A stretch of DNA of 64,000 nucleotides from Limnohabitans sp. TEGF004 (GCF_027924965.1 NZ_AP027056.1:1922001-1986000); one strand, 5' to 3'. Counted from the stretch's first letter, positions 7,840 to 19,218 are shown. Notes: a model not told the origin generated them from the letters alone. A program made the numbers and translations.

Positions 7840-10431
7840 TTACGCTGTCACGCCCTTGGCAGTTTCAACGTACTCGTCGATCTGGTTGAAGTTCAAGTAC
7901 TTGTAGATGGCTGCGCCGTCGCTGTTCACCACGCCCATTGCAGCGTGGTATTCGGCCACGGTTGGGAACTTACCCATCTTCGAGGTGATGGCAGCCAACT
8001 CGGCAGAAGCCAAGTACACGTTGGTGTTCTTACCCAAACGGTTGGGGAAGTTACGTGTGGAGGTAGACACCACAGTCGCGCCTTCACGCACTTGCGCTTG
8101 GTTACCCATGCACAACGAGCAGCCTGGCATTTCAGTGCGTGCGCCGGCTGTGCCGAATGCAGCGTAGTGACCTTCTTTGATCAGCTCGCTCTCGTCCATC
8201 TTCGTTGGAGGTGCCACCCACAACTTGACAGGGATGTCACGTTGGCCGCCGAGCAACTTGGCAGCTGCGCGGAAGTGACCGATGTTGGTCATGCAAGAAC
8301 CGATGAAGGCTTCGTCGATGTGAGTGCCAGCAACTTCAGACAAGAACTTGGCGTCATCTGGGTCGTTCGGACAGCACACGATGGGCTCTTTGATGTCGGC
8401 CAAATCGATTTCGATGATGTGTGCGTACTCAGCATCTTTGTCGGCTTCGAGCAGAGTTGGCGCAGCCAACCATGCTTCAACCTTCTCAATGCGACGAGCC
8501 AAAGTGCGTGCGTCAGCGTAGCCATCAGCAATCATGTTCTTCATCAGAACCACGTTGGACTTGAGGTACTCAGCCACTGGCTCTTTGTTGAGTTTGATCG
8601 AGCAACCAGCAGCAGAACGCTCGGCAGACGCGTCAGACAATTCAAACGCTTGTTCCACTTTGAGGTTTGGTAAGCCTTCGATTTCCAAGATGCGACCAGA
8701 GAATTCGTTGATCTTGCCAGCCTTGGCAACAGTCAACAAACCTTGCTTGATCGCATACAAAGGAATGGCGTGTACCAAGTCGCGCAATGTCACGCCTGGT
8801 TGCATTTCGCCTTTGAAGCGAACCAAAATGGACTCAGGCATATCCAAAGGCATCACGCCTGTGGCCGCACCGAAAGCCACCAAGCCAGAACCAGCCGGGA
8901 AGCTGATACCGATGGGGAAACGTGTGTGAGAGTCACCACCAGTACCGACGGTGTCAGGCAACAACAAACGGTTCAACCAAGAGTGAATCACACCGTCGCC
9001 TGGACGCAAAGCCACGCCGCCACGGTTGCTGATGAACGCTGGCAATTCGCGGTGTGTTTTGACGTCCACTGACTTGGGGTAAGCCGCTGTGTGGCAGAAC
9101 GATTGCATGACCATGTCAGCAGAGAAGCCCAAGCAGGCCAAGTCTTTCAACTCGTCGCGTGTCATCGGGCCTGTGGTGTCTTGTGAACCCACGGTCGTCA
9201 TCTTGGGTTCGCAATATGTGCCGGGGCGAACGCCTTGGCCTTCTGGCAAACCAACCGCACGACCGACCATCTTCTGAGCCAATGTGAAACCGGCTTTGGT
9301 CGCGATAGGCGCTGTGGGCAAACGGAACAAGGTAGAGGCTGGCAAGTTCAAGAACTCGCGAGCCTTGGCAGTCAAGCTGCGACCGATGATCAAGTTGATA
9401 CGGCCACCGGCGCGCACTTCGTCAAACAACACATCGCTCTTGAGTTTGAACTCAGTCACGGTAGCGCCGTTTTTCACGATCTTGCCGTCGTAGGGCAAGA
9501 TGTCGATAACGTCACCCATTTCGAGTTGGGTCACGTCCACTTCGATAGGCAATGCGCCAGAGTCTTCTTGGGTATTGAAGAAGATGGGGGCAATTTTGCC
9601 GCCCAAAGTCACACCGCCGAAACGCTTGTTTGGCACGAATGGGATGTCTTGGCCTGTCGCCCAGATCACGCTGTTGGTGGCCGACTTACGGCTAGAACCT
9701 GTACCCACCACGTCGCCCACGTAGGCAACCAAATGGCCTTTTTTCTTCAGGTCTTCAACAAATTGCATAGGGCCGCGCTTGCCATCTTCTTCAGGCTTGA
9801 ACGCTGCGCCTTCGCGGGTGTTTTTCAACATTGCCAAGTAGTGCAATGGAATGTCTGGACGGCTCCATGCGTCAGGCGCTGGAGACAAGTCGTCGGTGTT
9901 GGTCTCGCCGGGCACCTTGAACACGGTGACGGTGATTTTCTTTTCGACTTCAGGACGTGTGGTGAACCACTCGCCATCGGCCCAGCTTTGCATGACTTCT
10001 TTGGCTTTGGCGTTACCGGCCTTGGCTTTTTCAGCGACGTCGTTGAAGAAGTCAAACATCAACAATGTTTTCTTCAAAGCTTCAGCGGACACAGCGGCAA
10101 CTTCAGCGTCGTCGAGCAATTCGATAAGGGGGTGCACGTTGTAGCCACCCACCATGGTGCCCAACAGCTCGGTGGCTTTGGACTTGGAGATCAAGCCAAC
10201 CTTGACTTCACCGTGAGCCACAGCAGCCAAGAATGAAGCTTTGACTTTGGCAGCATCGTCCACACCTGGTGGCACGCGGTGCGTCAACAAGTCCATCAAA
10301 AACGCTTCTTCGCCTGCAGCGGGGGCTTTGATCAACTCGATCAATTCAGCCGTTTGCTTAGCGTCCAATGGCAAGGGAGGGATACCCAGCGCTGCGCGCT
10401 CGGCTACGTGTTCACGGTAGGCTTTCAACAT
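7840..10431 (-). CDS. acnB: Aconitate hydratase B (bifunctional with 2-methylisocitrate dehydratase)
   Basis: AcnB isomerises citrate to isocitrate through a [4Fe-4S] cluster. The 863-residue length and domain order are those of AcnB rather than AcnA: an N-terminal HEAT-like domain (residues 1-160), the swivelling domain with [21 protein letters not shown] and [19 protein letters not shown], then the catalytic domains. Cluster ligands are visible in [13 protein letters not shown] near 710 and [14 protein letters not shown] near 770, with the first cysteine in the region around [21 protein letters not shown] is the substrate-binding signature. It is the last gene of the minus-strand block mdh - lyase - secreted protein - acnB. 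Confidence 0.97.
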   Translation of the reverse strand: MLKAYREHVAERAALGIPPLPLDAKQTAELIELIKAPAAGEEAFLMDLLTHRVPPGVDDAAKVKASFLAAVAHGEVKVGLISKSKATELLGTMVGGYNVHPLIELLDDAEVAAVSAEALKKTLLMFDFFNDVAEKAKAGNAKAKEVMQSWADGEWFTTRPEVEKKITVTVFKVPGETNTDDLSPAPDAWSRPDIPLHYLAMLKNTREGAAFKPEEDGKRGPMQFVEDLKKKGHLVAYVGDVVGTGSSRKSATNSVIWATGQDIPFVPNKRFGGVTLGGKIAPIFFNTQEDSGALPIEVDVTQLEMGDVIDILPYDGKIVKNGATVTEFKLKSDVLFDEVRAGGRINLIIGRSLTAKAREFLNLPASTLFRLPTAPIATKAGFTLAQKMVGRAVGLPEGQGVRPGTYCEPKMTTVGSQDTTGPMTRDELKDLACLGFSADMVMQSFCHTAAYPKSVDVKTHRELPAFISNRGGVALRPGDGVIHSWLNRLLLPDTVGTGGDSHTRFPIGISFPAGSGLVAFGAATGVMPLDMPESILVRFKGEMQPGVTLRDLVHAIPLYAIKQGLLTVAKAGKINEFSGRILEIEGLPNLKVEQAFELSDASAERSAAGCSIKLNKEPVAEYLKSNVVLMKNMIADGYADARTLARRIEKVEAWLAAPTLLEADKDAEYAHIIEIDLADIKEPIVCCPNDPDDAKFLSEVAGTHIDEAFIGSCMTNIGHFRAAAKLLGGQRDIPVKLWVAPPTKMDESELIKEGHYAAFGTAGARTEMPGCSLCMGNQAQVREGATVVSTSTRNFPNRLGKNTNVYLASAELAAITSKMGKFPTVAEYHAAMGVVNSDGAAIYKYLNFNQIDEYVETAKGVTA

Positions 10432-10468
10432 GGTTTTCTCCGGTCTATCAAATCAAAAATTAAAAGGG

Positions 10469-11074
10469 TTATTTCTTGGCAAGGGTGGACGCATCCAGCA
10501 AGCTAGGCGGCGGGTCTAGCTTCATGCGATGTGCAACAACTGTTTGGTGATCGCTTTGGCACTCATCGGCCATACGCTGACCCAACTTGCTGTTCATCAA
10601 CATCGACTTGTTGGGCAGCTGCAGCCACATTGCGCCAGCTTGCGCATCTTCTAATCGCACGGCGCCGGTGGTGGTTTCCACGGGCGTCATGTAGTACGTG
10701 TTTTTCTTCATCTGCACGATGAAGCGCGAGGCAAGTTGCGGGTCTGGCGTGACGGTGACCGAGTTACCCAACTCACACATCATGCGCCCCGTGTGGACCT
10801 CGCCCACTTCAGGCGTAGCCGTTTGCACTTGGGGGGCAGCAACAGGTGCAGCCGCCGCGGCAATCGGCAACGCAACCAAAGGCGTCGCTCTGACGTAATA
10901 GTATTTAGGCGCTGCTGGCTTAGCCTTGACTGCGGCTTGTTTCACTGCAGCGGGCTTGGCGGGTTGAGCTTTGACCGGCGATTTAACAGGCGCACTCGCT
11001 TGAGCCTTGGCAGGCTCTGCAGCCCAAGACGTGCTTGCCAAAGCAAAAGCCAACATTGCAATCATCTTGTGCAT
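10469..11074 (-). CDS. Small secreted Ala/Lys/Pro-rich protein of unknown function
   Basis: The 201-residue product starts MHKMIAMLAFALASTSWA, a clear Sec signal peptide. The ATG at 11074 was chosen because the GGAG site ends six bases before it, whereas the ATG at 11080 abuts the site directly. Residues about 20-90 are a low-complexity Ala/Pro/Lys/Val linker. The globular part begins near EVGEVHTGRMMCELGNSVTVTPD and ends at DECQSDHQT; two cysteines could form a disulfide. I do not recognise the family. It sits between acnB and a CoA-ester lyase gene on the same strand. Confidence 0.75.
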   Translation of the reverse strand: MHKMIAMLAFALASTSWAAEPAKAQASAPVKSPVKAQPAKPAAVKQAAVKAKPAAPKYYYVRATPLVALPIAAAAAPVAAPQVQTATPEVGEVHTGRMMCELGNSVTVTPDPQLASRFIVQMKKNTYYMTPVETTTGAVRLEDAQAGAMWLQLPNKSMLMNSKLGQRMADECQSDHQTVVAHRMKLDPPPSLLDASTLAKK

Positions 11075-11086
11075 AGCCATCTCCTG

Positions 11087-12067
11087 TTAATCCTTGAAGA
11101 ATAACTGGACTTCAGCTGGAAGGCTACAGCCCGTGCTGTGCGCGCGTTCCAACACTTGCCAAAAGAAGCGGTAACTCGCGCGGTCATGCAACTGACCTTT
11201 GTGGCTGATGGGCGCCCACTGAGCAGCACGCGCAGCCAACACAATTTCGCTGGCCACTTCAATGGCGGCGGCATCTGGGGCCATGGCCTCAAGAATGGGG
11301 CGAATTTGCGCGGGGTGAATGCTCCACATGCGGGTGTAGCCAAATTCGTGCGCAGCACGCTGGGCTGCAGCGCGCATGGCGGCGGTGTCGTTGAATTCGG
11401 TCACCACACAGTGCGAGGGCACTTTGCCGTGGGCATGGCAGGCACTGGCAATCTCCAGCTTGGCACGCACCACCAGCGGGTGGGTGAATTGACCTTGTGC
11501 CCCCATACCGTGTGCAGGAATCGCACCACCGTGAGCCGACACAAAGTCCATCAAACCAAAACTGAGCGACTGCACGCGCGGATGCGCGGCAATGTCAAAC
11601 GCGCGGTGCACCGCAGCGGGAGACTCAATCAACCCATGCAAGGCCAAATTCTTGGCGCCCGCTTGAGCCAAGGCTTGTTCGGCCAGTTGCACATCGGCCA
11701 CTGACTCAACCTTGGGCACCATGATGTGCGTCAAGCGGTGGGCAGCTTGTGCCCCAATGGTGGCCATGTCTGCTTGAAAACTGGGGTGATCCACGGGGTG
11801 CACACGCACAGCCACACGGGCTTCGGGTGCGGCACTCAATGCCAACTCGGTGACCAGCGCGGCATGCTCTGCCTCGCCGCCCACGGGGGCACCGTCTTCA
11901 CAATCAAGGGTCACATCAAAGACGCAGGTTCCAAACTCTTGCGTCATTTCGGCTTGCAGCTGCAAGCTTTTGCGCATCCGCGCTTCGACACCGCTGTAGT
12001 GGTCACAAACGGGTAGCTGAACGCTACCTGCTTGCGAACCCAACAGAACGTCGCGCGGATGGCTCAC
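11087..12067 (-). CDS. HpcH/HpaI aldolase / CitE-family CoA-ester lyase
   Basis: The 326-residue protein is of the citrate-lyase-beta/malyl-CoA-lyase family, which cleaves or forms bonds in CoA esters such as malyl-CoA or citramalyl-CoA with Mg2+. Supporting motifs are FDVTLDCEDGAPVGGEAEH around 49-67 (acidic metal-site region), VAVRVHPVDHP, HIMVPKVESV, ALHGLIESPAAVHRAFDIA and LSFGLMDFVSAHGG, and the C-terminal RMWSIHPAQIRPIL. The substrate cannot be fixed. Placement between mdh and acnB suggests a link to malate, glyoxylate or acetyl-CoA metabolism, but this is inference. Confidence 0.85.
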   Translation of the reverse strand: MSHPRDVLLGSQAGSVQLPVCDHYSGVEARMRKSLQLQAEMTQEFGTCVFDVTLDCEDGAPVGGEAEHAALVTELALSAAPEARVAVRVHPVDHPSFQADMATIGAQAAHRLTHIMVPKVESVADVQLAEQALAQAGAKNLALHGLIESPAAVHRAFDIAAHPRVQSLSFGLMDFVSAHGGAIPAHGMGAQGQFTHPLVVRAKLEIASACHAHGKVPSHCVVTEFNDTAAMRAAAQRAAHEFGYTRMWSIHPAQIRPILEAMAPDAAAIEVASEIVLAARAAQWAPISHKGQLHDRASYRFFWQVLERAHSTGCSLPAEVQLFFKD

Positions 12068-12086
12068 TCTAGTTCTCTGTTGAGAA

Positions 12087-13073
12087 TTAGATCAAGTGGG
12101 CAACGCCAGCTTGCTCGTCAGTCAACTCTTTCAGAGTCTTGTCGATGCAAGATTGGCTGAATGCGTCGATTTCCAAACCTTCGACCACTTTGTATTGGCC
12201 GTTTTCGCAGGTCACGGGGAAACCGAACATGACGTCTTTTGGAATGCCGTACCAGCCTTGTGATGGAATACCCATGGTCACCCACTTGCCGTTGGTACCC
12301 AGAGCCCAATCGCGCATGTGGTCGATGGCAGCGTTGGCAGCAGAAGCAGCAGAAGACAAACCGCGTGCATCAATGATGGCGGCGCCGCGCTTGCCAACGG
12401 TTGGCAAGAACACGTTGGCGTTCCACTCTTGGTCGTTGATCATGGTCTTGACAGACTCGCCCTTGATGGTGGCGAAGCGGTAGTCAGCGTACATCGTTGG
12501 AGAGTGGTTGCCCCACACGCACAATTTTTCGATGTCGGCCACTGCTTTGCCAGTCTTGGCAGCGATTTGAGACGCAGCACGGTTGTGGTCCAAACGCAGC
12601 ATGGCAGTGAAGTTGCCTGGCTTGAGGTCAGGCGCTGCCTTCATGGCGATGTAAGCGTTGGTGTTGGCGGGGTTGCCGACCACCAAAACTTTCACGTCGC
12701 GAGAAGCCACAGCGTTCAAAGCCTTGCCTTGAGCCGTGAAGATCGCGCCGTTGATGGCGAGCAATTCAGCGCGCTCCATGCCTGGGCCACGTGGACGTGA
12801 ACCGACCAACAAAGCGTAGTCGACGTCTTTGAATGCAGTCATTGGGTCGCCGTGAGCTTCCATTCCGACCAACAGAGGGAACGCGCAATCTTCGAGTTCC
12901 ATCATCACGCCGCGCAGGGCTTTTTGTGGGCCTTCAACAGGCACTTCCAACAATTGCAAGATGACGGGTTGGTCTTTGCCCAACATTTCGCCAGAGGCGA
13001 TACGGAACAACAGTGCGTAACCAATTTGACCAGCTGCACCAGTGACGGCAACGCGAACAGGCTTCTTGCTCAT
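12087..13073 (-). CDS. mdh: Malate dehydrogenase
   Basis: A 328-residue NAD-dependent malate dehydrogenase of the cytosolic-type branch used by Burkholderiales. The NAD-binding loop [20 protein letters not shown] is at residues 11-30 and the mobile active-site loop with substrate arginines reads [15 protein letters not shown] near 90-104. [15 protein letters not shown] is the cofactor-side strand, and the catalytic His is in [15 protein letters not shown] near 187. It oxidises malate to oxaloacetate, the partner substrate of gltA located across the divergent promoter region. A GGAG site sits close before the start. Confidence 0.97.
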   Translation of the reverse strand: MSKKPVRVAVTGAAGQIGYALLFRIASGEMLGKDQPVILQLLEVPVEGPQKALRGVMMELEDCAFPLLVGMEAHGDPMTAFKDVDYALLVGSRPRGPGMERAELLAINGAIFTAQGKALNAVASRDVKVLVVGNPANTNAYIAMKAAPDLKPGNFTAMLRLDHNRAASQIAAKTGKAVADIEKLCVWGNHSPTMYADYRFATIKGESVKTMINDQEWNANVFLPTVGKRGAAIIDARGLSSAASAANAAIDHMRDWALGTNGKWVTMGIPSQGWYGIPKDVMFGFPVTCENGQYKVVEGLEIDAFSQSCIDKTLKELTDEQAGVAHLI

Positions 13074-13153
13074 GGGGAAAACTCCAAGTAGTGATTAAAA
13101 AAAGATTATGGGCAGAGTTTACCCGCGAAATCGGGCAAACCGTCTGTCTTATG

Positions 13154-13165
13154 TCTTATAGAAGA
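13154..13165. promoter_or_regulatory. Near-palindromic operator candidate TCTTATAGAAGA
   Basis: The element lies in the mdh/gntR intergenic region, 53 bp before the gntR start, and is an imperfect copy of the palindrome at 1476-1487. A further half site (GTCTTATG) is directly upstream. An autoregulatory site for the adjacent GntR protein is the simplest reading. Confidence 0.45.
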
Positions 13166-13217
13166 TATGATACGAGCTTGACAAAGAACTGACGCACACG
13201 CGCCAAACCAATAAAAA

Positions 13218-14027
13218 ATGGCCACCAACTCCGCGCCCACTTTTGCAACCATCGCCAACCCGCCGTATGCGGGCAGCGATGCTTTGGGCGCGCCCGGCCT
13301 CACACCCGCCTTCAGCCCGCTGTATCAGCAAATCAAAGGATTGATTTTGCAAAGCCTGCAGTCGGGCGAGTGGAAGCCAGGCGAAGCCATCCCCAGCGAG
13401 ATGGACCTAGCAGCCCGCTTTCGCGTCAGCCAAGGCACGGTGCGCAAAGCCATTGATGAGTTGGCTGCCGAAAACCTGGTGGTGCGCCGCCAAGGCAAAG
13501 GCACCTTCGTGGCCACCCATGCCGAGCAGCATGTGCAATACCGCTTCTTAAAGCTTCAGCCCGACAACGGTGACACCCAGAGCGAAGGCCCAGCCGAACG
13601 CACCATCATCGACTGCAAGCGCCTGCGCGCCAGTGCCGACGTGGCCCGCGCGCTCAGCCTACGCAGCGGCGACCCCGTGCTGCAAGTGCGTCGCGTGCTG
13701 GCTTATGCGGGCGTGCCCACCATTTTGGAAGAGCTGTGGCTGCCTGGCGCACCGTTCAAAGGACTCACCGCCGAACGCTTAAGTAATTACAGCGGCCCGA
13801 TGTATGCGCTGTTTGAAACCGAGTTTGGCGTGCGCATGGTGCGCGCCGATGAAAACATCCGCGCTGTCAACCCTGATGCCGAGCAAGCCGAACTGCTCAA
13901 GGTTGACGCAGCCACGCCGCTTCTGAGCGTGGAGCGCGTGGCTTACACCTACAACGACACCCCCATGGAACTGCGCCGCGGCCTTTACCGAACTGACACG
14001 CATCACTACCGTAATGCTTTGAGCTGA
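13218..14027 (+). CDS. GntR-family (HutC/UTRA type) transcriptional regulator
   Basis: The 269-residue protein has a winged helix-turn-helix at about 33-98 (SPLYQQIKGLILQSLQSGEW, AIPSEMDLAARFRVSQGTVR, RRQGKGTFVA) and a UTRA effector domain from about 115 to the end, ending with the signature YNDTPMELRRGLYRTDTHHY. An Ala/Pro-rich leader of about 30 residues precedes the DNA-binding domain, and no strong ribosome site is seen at this ATG, so the start is uncertain. It is divergent from mdh and 90 bp upstream of sdhC, so it is well placed to control the citric-acid-cycle genes on both sides. The effector is unknown. Confidence 0.88.
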   Translation: MATNSAPTFATIANPPYAGSDALGAPGLTPAFSPLYQQIKGLILQSLQSGEWKPGEAIPSEMDLAARFRVSQGTVRKAIDELAAENLVVRRQGKGTFVATHAEQHVQYRFLKLQPDNGDTQSEGPAERTIIDCKRLRASADVARALSLRSGDPVLQVRRVLAYAGVPTILEELWLPGAPFKGLTAERLSNYSGPMYALFETEFGVRMVRADENIRAVNPDAEQAELLKVDAATPLLSVERVAYTYNDTPMELRRGLYRTDTHHYRNALS

Positions 14028-14116
14028 CAGGCGTGAAACCCTCATGTCAGTTTGGTGAAGTGAAATAGAATTTAAAGTTGCTTTGACATACAGATAAACC
14101 CGAAGAAAGAGCCCAC

Positions 14117-14548
14117 ATGACCCAGCTTGCCAAAAAGCGGCCTGAGTTCCGCAACATCAACGCCTTGACCGACCTGCCTTCGTACCGCCTTCCAGCGGCT
14201 GGCATCGTATCGATCTTGCACCGCATCAGCGGTTTGATCATGTTTTTGTTGTTACCACTCCTCGTTTGGATGTTTGACACTTCGGTGTCGTCTGAAATTT
14301 CCTTTGCCAAATTCAGCGCCGCGTTCAACGTCGGTCTGGGCTTTGTGCCTGCTGTGTTGGTCAAGGTTGTGGTGCTGGGCCTGATCTGGGCTTATTTGCA
14401 TCACGCGATCGCAGGTGTGCGCCACGTCTACATGGACGTTTGCCACGCTGTGAGCAAAGAGTTCGGCAAGTCTTCAGCCATCGCCACTCTGGTCTTGAGC
14501 TTGAGCCTGACCGCAGCCTTGGGCGCCAAGCTGTTTGGCCTTTACTGA
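14117..14548 (+). CDS. sdhC: Succinate dehydrogenase cytochrome b556 subunit
   Basis: SdhC anchors complex II in the membrane and binds heme b and quinone with SdhD. The 143-residue protein has RPEFRNINALTDLPSYRLP at the N-terminus, the quinone-site signature SILHRISGLIMFLLLPLLVW around 33-52, and three hydrophobic segments. The probable heme-ligand His lies in HHAIAGVRHVYMD near 93-105. It is the first gene of sdhCDAB, with 18 bp to sdhD. Confidence 0.95.
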   Translation: MTQLAKKRPEFRNINALTDLPSYRLPAAGIVSILHRISGLIMFLLLPLLVWMFDTSVSSEISFAKFSAAFNVGLGFVPAVLVKVVVLGLIWAYLHHAIAGVRHVYMDVCHAVSKEFGKSSAIATLVLSLSLTAALGAKLFGLY

Positions 14549-14566
14549 TTTTCTAGGAGCTTCAAC

Positions 14567-14932
14567 ATGTCCGTGAATTACGGTTCCAAACGCGTCGTCG
14601 TGGGCGCGCACTATGGTCTACGCGACTGGCTCGCTCAGCGCGTCACCGCTGTCTTGATGGTTTTATTCACCTTGGCCGTCTTAGGCCAAGTGTTGTTGAC
14701 CAGCGGCGACATCAGCTATGACAAATGGGCTGCCATTTTCAGTGGTCAGTTCATGAAGGCCTTGACCTTCTCAGTCTTCATCGCCTTGTCCCTGCACGTG
14801 TGGGTCGGCATGCGCGACATTTGGATGGACTACGTCAAACCCGTGGGTTTGCGTTTGGTTCTGCAAGTATTCACTTTGGTCTGGCTGGTGTCTTGCCTCG
14901 GCTGGGCCATTCAGGTTCTCTGGAGGCTCTAA
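14567..14932 (+). CDS. sdhD: Succinate dehydrogenase membrane anchor subunit
   Basis: The 121-residue second membrane anchor of complex II has three transmembrane segments. Conserved GLRDWLAQRVTAVLMVLF near the N-terminus lies at the quinone site, and LSLHVWVGMRDIWMDYV near 82-98 carries the heme-side His. A TAGGAGC ribosome site is six bases before the ATG. Three bases separate its stop from the sdhA start. Confidence 0.94.
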   Translation: MSVNYGSKRVVVGAHYGLRDWLAQRVTAVLMVLFTLAVLGQVLLTSGDISYDKWAAIFSGQFMKALTFSVFIALSLHVWVGMRDIWMDYVKPVGLRLVLQVFTLVWLVSCLGWAIQVLWRL

Positions 14933-14935
14933 GTC

Positions 14936-16732
14936 ATGACAGTTAAAAGCTCTATCCCACGTCGTAAATTTGATGTGGTCATCGTCGGAGCCGGCGGCTC
15001 TGGCATGCGCGCATCGTTGCAACTTGCTCGCGCAGGTTTGAACGTGGCCGTGTTGTCCAAAGTGTTCCCCACACGTTCACACACCGTGGCTGCTCAAGGC
15101 GGCATTGGCGCGTCTTTGGGCAACATGAACGAAGACAACTGGCACTACCACTTCTATGACACCGTCAAAGGCTCCGACTGGCTCGGCGACCAAGACGCGA
15201 TTGAATACATGTGCCGTGAAGCCCCCAAAGTCGTTTACGACTTGGAACACATGGGCATGCCTTTCGACCGCAACCCAGACGGCACCATTTACCAACGCCC
15301 CTTCGGCGGCCACACCGCCAACTACGGCGAAAAGGCTGTGGAGCGCGCTTGTGCTGCGGCTGACCGTACCGGTCACGCCATGTTGCACACGCTGTACCAA
15401 CAAAACGTCAAAGCCAAAACCAGCTTCTTCGTGGAGTGGATGGCCCTCGACCTGATCCGCGATGACGCAGGTGATGTGGTCGGCGTGACCGCCCTCGAGA
15501 TGGAAACTGGCGAGCTCTACATCATGGAAGCAAAAACCGTGTTGTTGGCCACCGGTGGTGCAGGCCGCATTTTTGCTGCTTCGACCAACGCGTTCATCAA
15601 CACCGGCGACGGCCTCGGCATGGCAGCACGCGCTGGCATCCCACTCGAAGACATGGAATTCTGGCAATTCCACCCCACTGGCGTGGCCGGTGCTGGCGTG
15701 TTGTTGACCGAAGGCTGCCGTGGCGAAGGCGCGATTTTGCGCAACTGCAATGGCGAGCGCTTCATGGAGCGTTATGCCCCCGCCTACAAAGACTTGGCCC
15801 CACGCGACTACGTGTCACGCTGCATGGACCAAGAGATCAAAGAAGGTCGCGGCTGCGGTCCCAACAAGGACTACATCAACCTCGACATGACCCACTTGGG
15901 TGCTGACACCATCATGAAGCGTTTGCCTTCGGTGTTCGAAATTGGCCACAACTTTGCCAACGTCGACATCACCAAAGAGCCAATCCCAGTGATCCCCACC
16001 ATCCATTACCAAATGGGCGGCATCCCCACCAACATCAACGGCCAAGTTGTGACGCAAAACGCCAACAACGAAAGCGTTGTGGTGAATGGTTTGTACGCTG
16101 TGGGTGAATGCTCTTGCGTGTCAGTGCACGGCGCTAACCGCTTGGGCACCAACTCCTTGCTCGACTTGTTGGTGTTCGGCCGCGCAGCTGGTAACCACAT
16201 TGTTGAATTCAACCAAAAGAACAAAGAGCACAAGCCTCTGCCAGCCAACGCGGCTGACGTGACCTTGGCTCGTTTGGCTCGTTTGGAAGCCAACCAAACT
16301 GGCGAATATGCACAAGACGTGGCCAACGACATCCGTGATGCCATGCAGTCACACGCCAGCGTGTTCCGCACACAGGCGTTGATGGACGAAGGCGTGAAGC
16401 AAATCGCAGCCCTGCGCGAGCGCGTAAACAACATTGGTTTGAAAGACAACTCCAAAGTTTTCAACACCGCACGCATCGAAGCCTTGGAAGTTGAAAACTT
16501 GATCGAAGCCGCACAAGCCACGATGGTTTCTGCTGCTGCTCGTCACGAAAGCCGCGGCGCTCACACAGTCAACGACTACGGCGACACGCCCGAGCATCCA
16601 AACGGCCGTAACGACCAAGACTGGCACAAGCACACCCTGTGGCACAAAGAAGGCAACAAGCTGACTTACAAGCCCGTGCAAATGAAGCCTTTGACTGTCG
16701 ACAGCATCCCGCTGCAGACCCGTACTTTCTGA
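14936..16732 (+). CDS. sdhA: Succinate dehydrogenase flavoprotein subunit
   Basis: This 598-residue catalytic subunit oxidises succinate to fumarate. The FAD-binding motif VVIVGAGGSGMRASLQLARAG is at about 14-34. The covalent flavin His is in RSHTVAAQGG near 45, the substrate-site segment is QFHPTGVAGAGVLLTEGCRGEG near 242-263, and HYQMGGIPTNINGQV and RLGTNSLLDLLVFGRAAG are further family signatures. The C-terminal helical domain ends at the usual position. It belongs to the sdhCDAB operon. Confidence 0.98.
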   Translation: MTVKSSIPRRKFDVVIVGAGGSGMRASLQLARAGLNVAVLSKVFPTRSHTVAAQGGIGASLGNMNEDNWHYHFYDTVKGSDWLGDQDAIEYMCREAPKVVYDLEHMGMPFDRNPDGTIYQRPFGGHTANYGEKAVERACAAADRTGHAMLHTLYQQNVKAKTSFFVEWMALDLIRDDAGDVVGVTALEMETGELYIMEAKTVLLATGGAGRIFAASTNAFINTGDGLGMAARAGIPLEDMEFWQFHPTGVAGAGVLLTEGCRGEGAILRNCNGERFMERYAPAYKDLAPRDYVSRCMDQEIKEGRGCGPNKDYINLDMTHLGADTIMKRLPSVFEIGHNFANVDITKEPIPVIPTIHYQMGGIPTNINGQVVTQNANNESVVVNGLYAVGECSCVSVHGANRLGTNSLLDLLVFGRAAGNHIVEFNQKNKEHKPLPANAADVTLARLARLEANQTGEYAQDVANDIRDAMQSHASVFRTQALMDEGVKQIAALRERVNNIGLKDNSKVFNTARIEALEVENLIEAAQATMVSAAARHESRGAHTVNDYGDTPEHPNGRNDQDWHKHTLWHKEGNKLTYKPVQMKPLTVDSIPLQTRTF

Positions 16733-16745
16733 TCAGGTAAACACC

Positions 16746-17450
16746 ATGACAAAACGCACGTTCCAAATCTATCGCTACGACCCAGACACCGACGCCAAGC
16801 CATACATGCAGACCATCGAGGTCGAATTGGATGGCAATGAGCGCATGCTCTTGGATGCTTTGATGAAGCTCAAAGCCGTCGACCCCACCATTTCGTTCCG
16901 TCGCTCATGCCGTGAAGGCGTGTGCGGTTCAGACGCAATGAACATCAACGGCAAAAACGGCTTGGCCTGCTTGACCAACATGCGCACCCTCCCCGGCGTG
17001 ATCGTGTTGAAGCCTCTGCCAGGTTTGCCTGTCATCCGCGACTTGATCGTGGATATGACCCAGTTCTTCAAGCAATACCACTCCATCAAGCCTTACTTGG
17101 TCAACGACACACAGGTGCCTGACAAAGAGCGCCTGCAGTCGCCCGAAGAGCGTGACGAGTTGAACGGTTTGTACGAGTGCATCTTGTGCGCCAGCTGCTC
17201 CACCAGCTGTCCCTCGTTCTGGTGGAACCCCGACAAGTTCGTGGGCCCCGCTGGTTTGTTGCAAGCTTATCGCTTCATTGCCGATAGCCGCGACCAAGAC
17301 ACCGCTGGTCGTTTGGACAACTTGGAAGACCCCTACCGTCTGTTCCGTTGCCACACCATCATGAACTGCGTCGACGTGTGCCCCAAGGGTTTGAACCCCA
17401 CCAAGGCCATCGGCAAGATCAAAGAATTGATGGTGCGTCGCGCCGTCTAA
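16746..17450 (+). CDS. sdhB: Succinate dehydrogenase iron-sulfur subunit
   Basis: The 234-residue electron-transfer subunit carries three clusters. The [2Fe-2S] ligands are in SCREGVCGSDAMNINGKNGLAC at about 57-78, the [4Fe-4S] set in CILCASCSTSCPSFWW near 147-162, and the [3Fe-4S] set in CHTIMNCVDVCPKGLNP near 204-220. Length and spacing are standard. The gene begins 13 bp after sdhA and is followed by sdhE. Confidence 0.98.
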   Translation: MTKRTFQIYRYDPDTDAKPYMQTIEVELDGNERMLLDALMKLKAVDPTISFRRSCREGVCGSDAMNINGKNGLACLTNMRTLPGVIVLKPLPGLPVIRDLIVDMTQFFKQYHSIKPYLVNDTQVPDKERLQSPEERDELNGLYECILCASCSTSCPSFWWNPDKFVGPAGLLQAYRFIADSRDQDTAGRLDNLEDPYRLFRCHTIMNCVDVCPKGLNPTKAIGKIKELMVRRAV

Positions 17451-17479
17451 GGCACGACCACATCACACGGAGCACCAAC

Positions 17480-17803
17480 ATGGACGTGGACGCACTATTT
17501 CGCGACACCTCTGTGGGTGATCCGACGCTGGATGGTTTAGACGGCAAGCAAGCGCTTGGCGAACGGGCCCTCAGCAAATTGCACTGGCGCAGCCGGCGCG
17601 GCCTACTCGAGAACGATTTGTTCATCAAAAAGTTCTTTGAGCGGCATGAATCTCGCTTAACGGTGGGCCATGCCAGAGGCATGTATGAGTTGATGGACTT
17701 GTCTGACAACGATTTGCTCGACATTTTTTTGAAACGCAAAGACTTGCCAGAAAAGCCCCTGACAGAAGAAGCACGTGAAGTGCTGAGTATGTTGAGAGAC
17801 TGA
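17480..17803 (+). CDS. sdhE: FAD assembly factor SdhE
   Basis: SdhE promotes covalent flavin attachment to SdhA. The start taken is ATG 17480, which follows a CACGGAG ribosome site and gives 107 residues. The RGLLEND core ([20 protein letters not shown], about residues 37-56) is the SdhE hallmark, with the LxxxD-type ending [20 protein letters not shown]. The N-terminal 30 residues extend beyond the E. coli form, as in other betaproteobacteria. The location between sdhB and gltA fits the role. Confidence 0.93.
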   Translation: MDVDALFRDTSVGDPTLDGLDGKQALGERALSKLHWRSRRGLLENDLFIKKFFERHESRLTVGHARGMYELMDLSDNDLLDIFLKRKDLPEKPLTEEAREVLSMLRD

Positions 17804-17840
17804 ACCGAACACCGCTTTAAAAAGACATTTAGGAAGAATC

Positions 17841-19154
<1,314 letters not shown>

Positions 19155-19190
19155 TTGCACCCAACCCAGTCGCGACTCGTGCGCGACAGC

Positions 19191-19218
19191 AAAAAGCCCT
19201 GCACTGCAGGGCTTTTTT
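19191..19218 (+). terminator. Intrinsic terminator after gltA
   Basis: The stem GCCCTG/CAGGGC with a five-base loop is preceded by five A and followed by six T; it closes the sdh-gltA unit. Confidence 0.9.

Noticed and set aside
14084..14089. TTGACA before sdhC as a -35 element.
   Set aside because: No -10 hexamer lies 16-18 bp downstream before the ribosome site, so the match is probably accidental.
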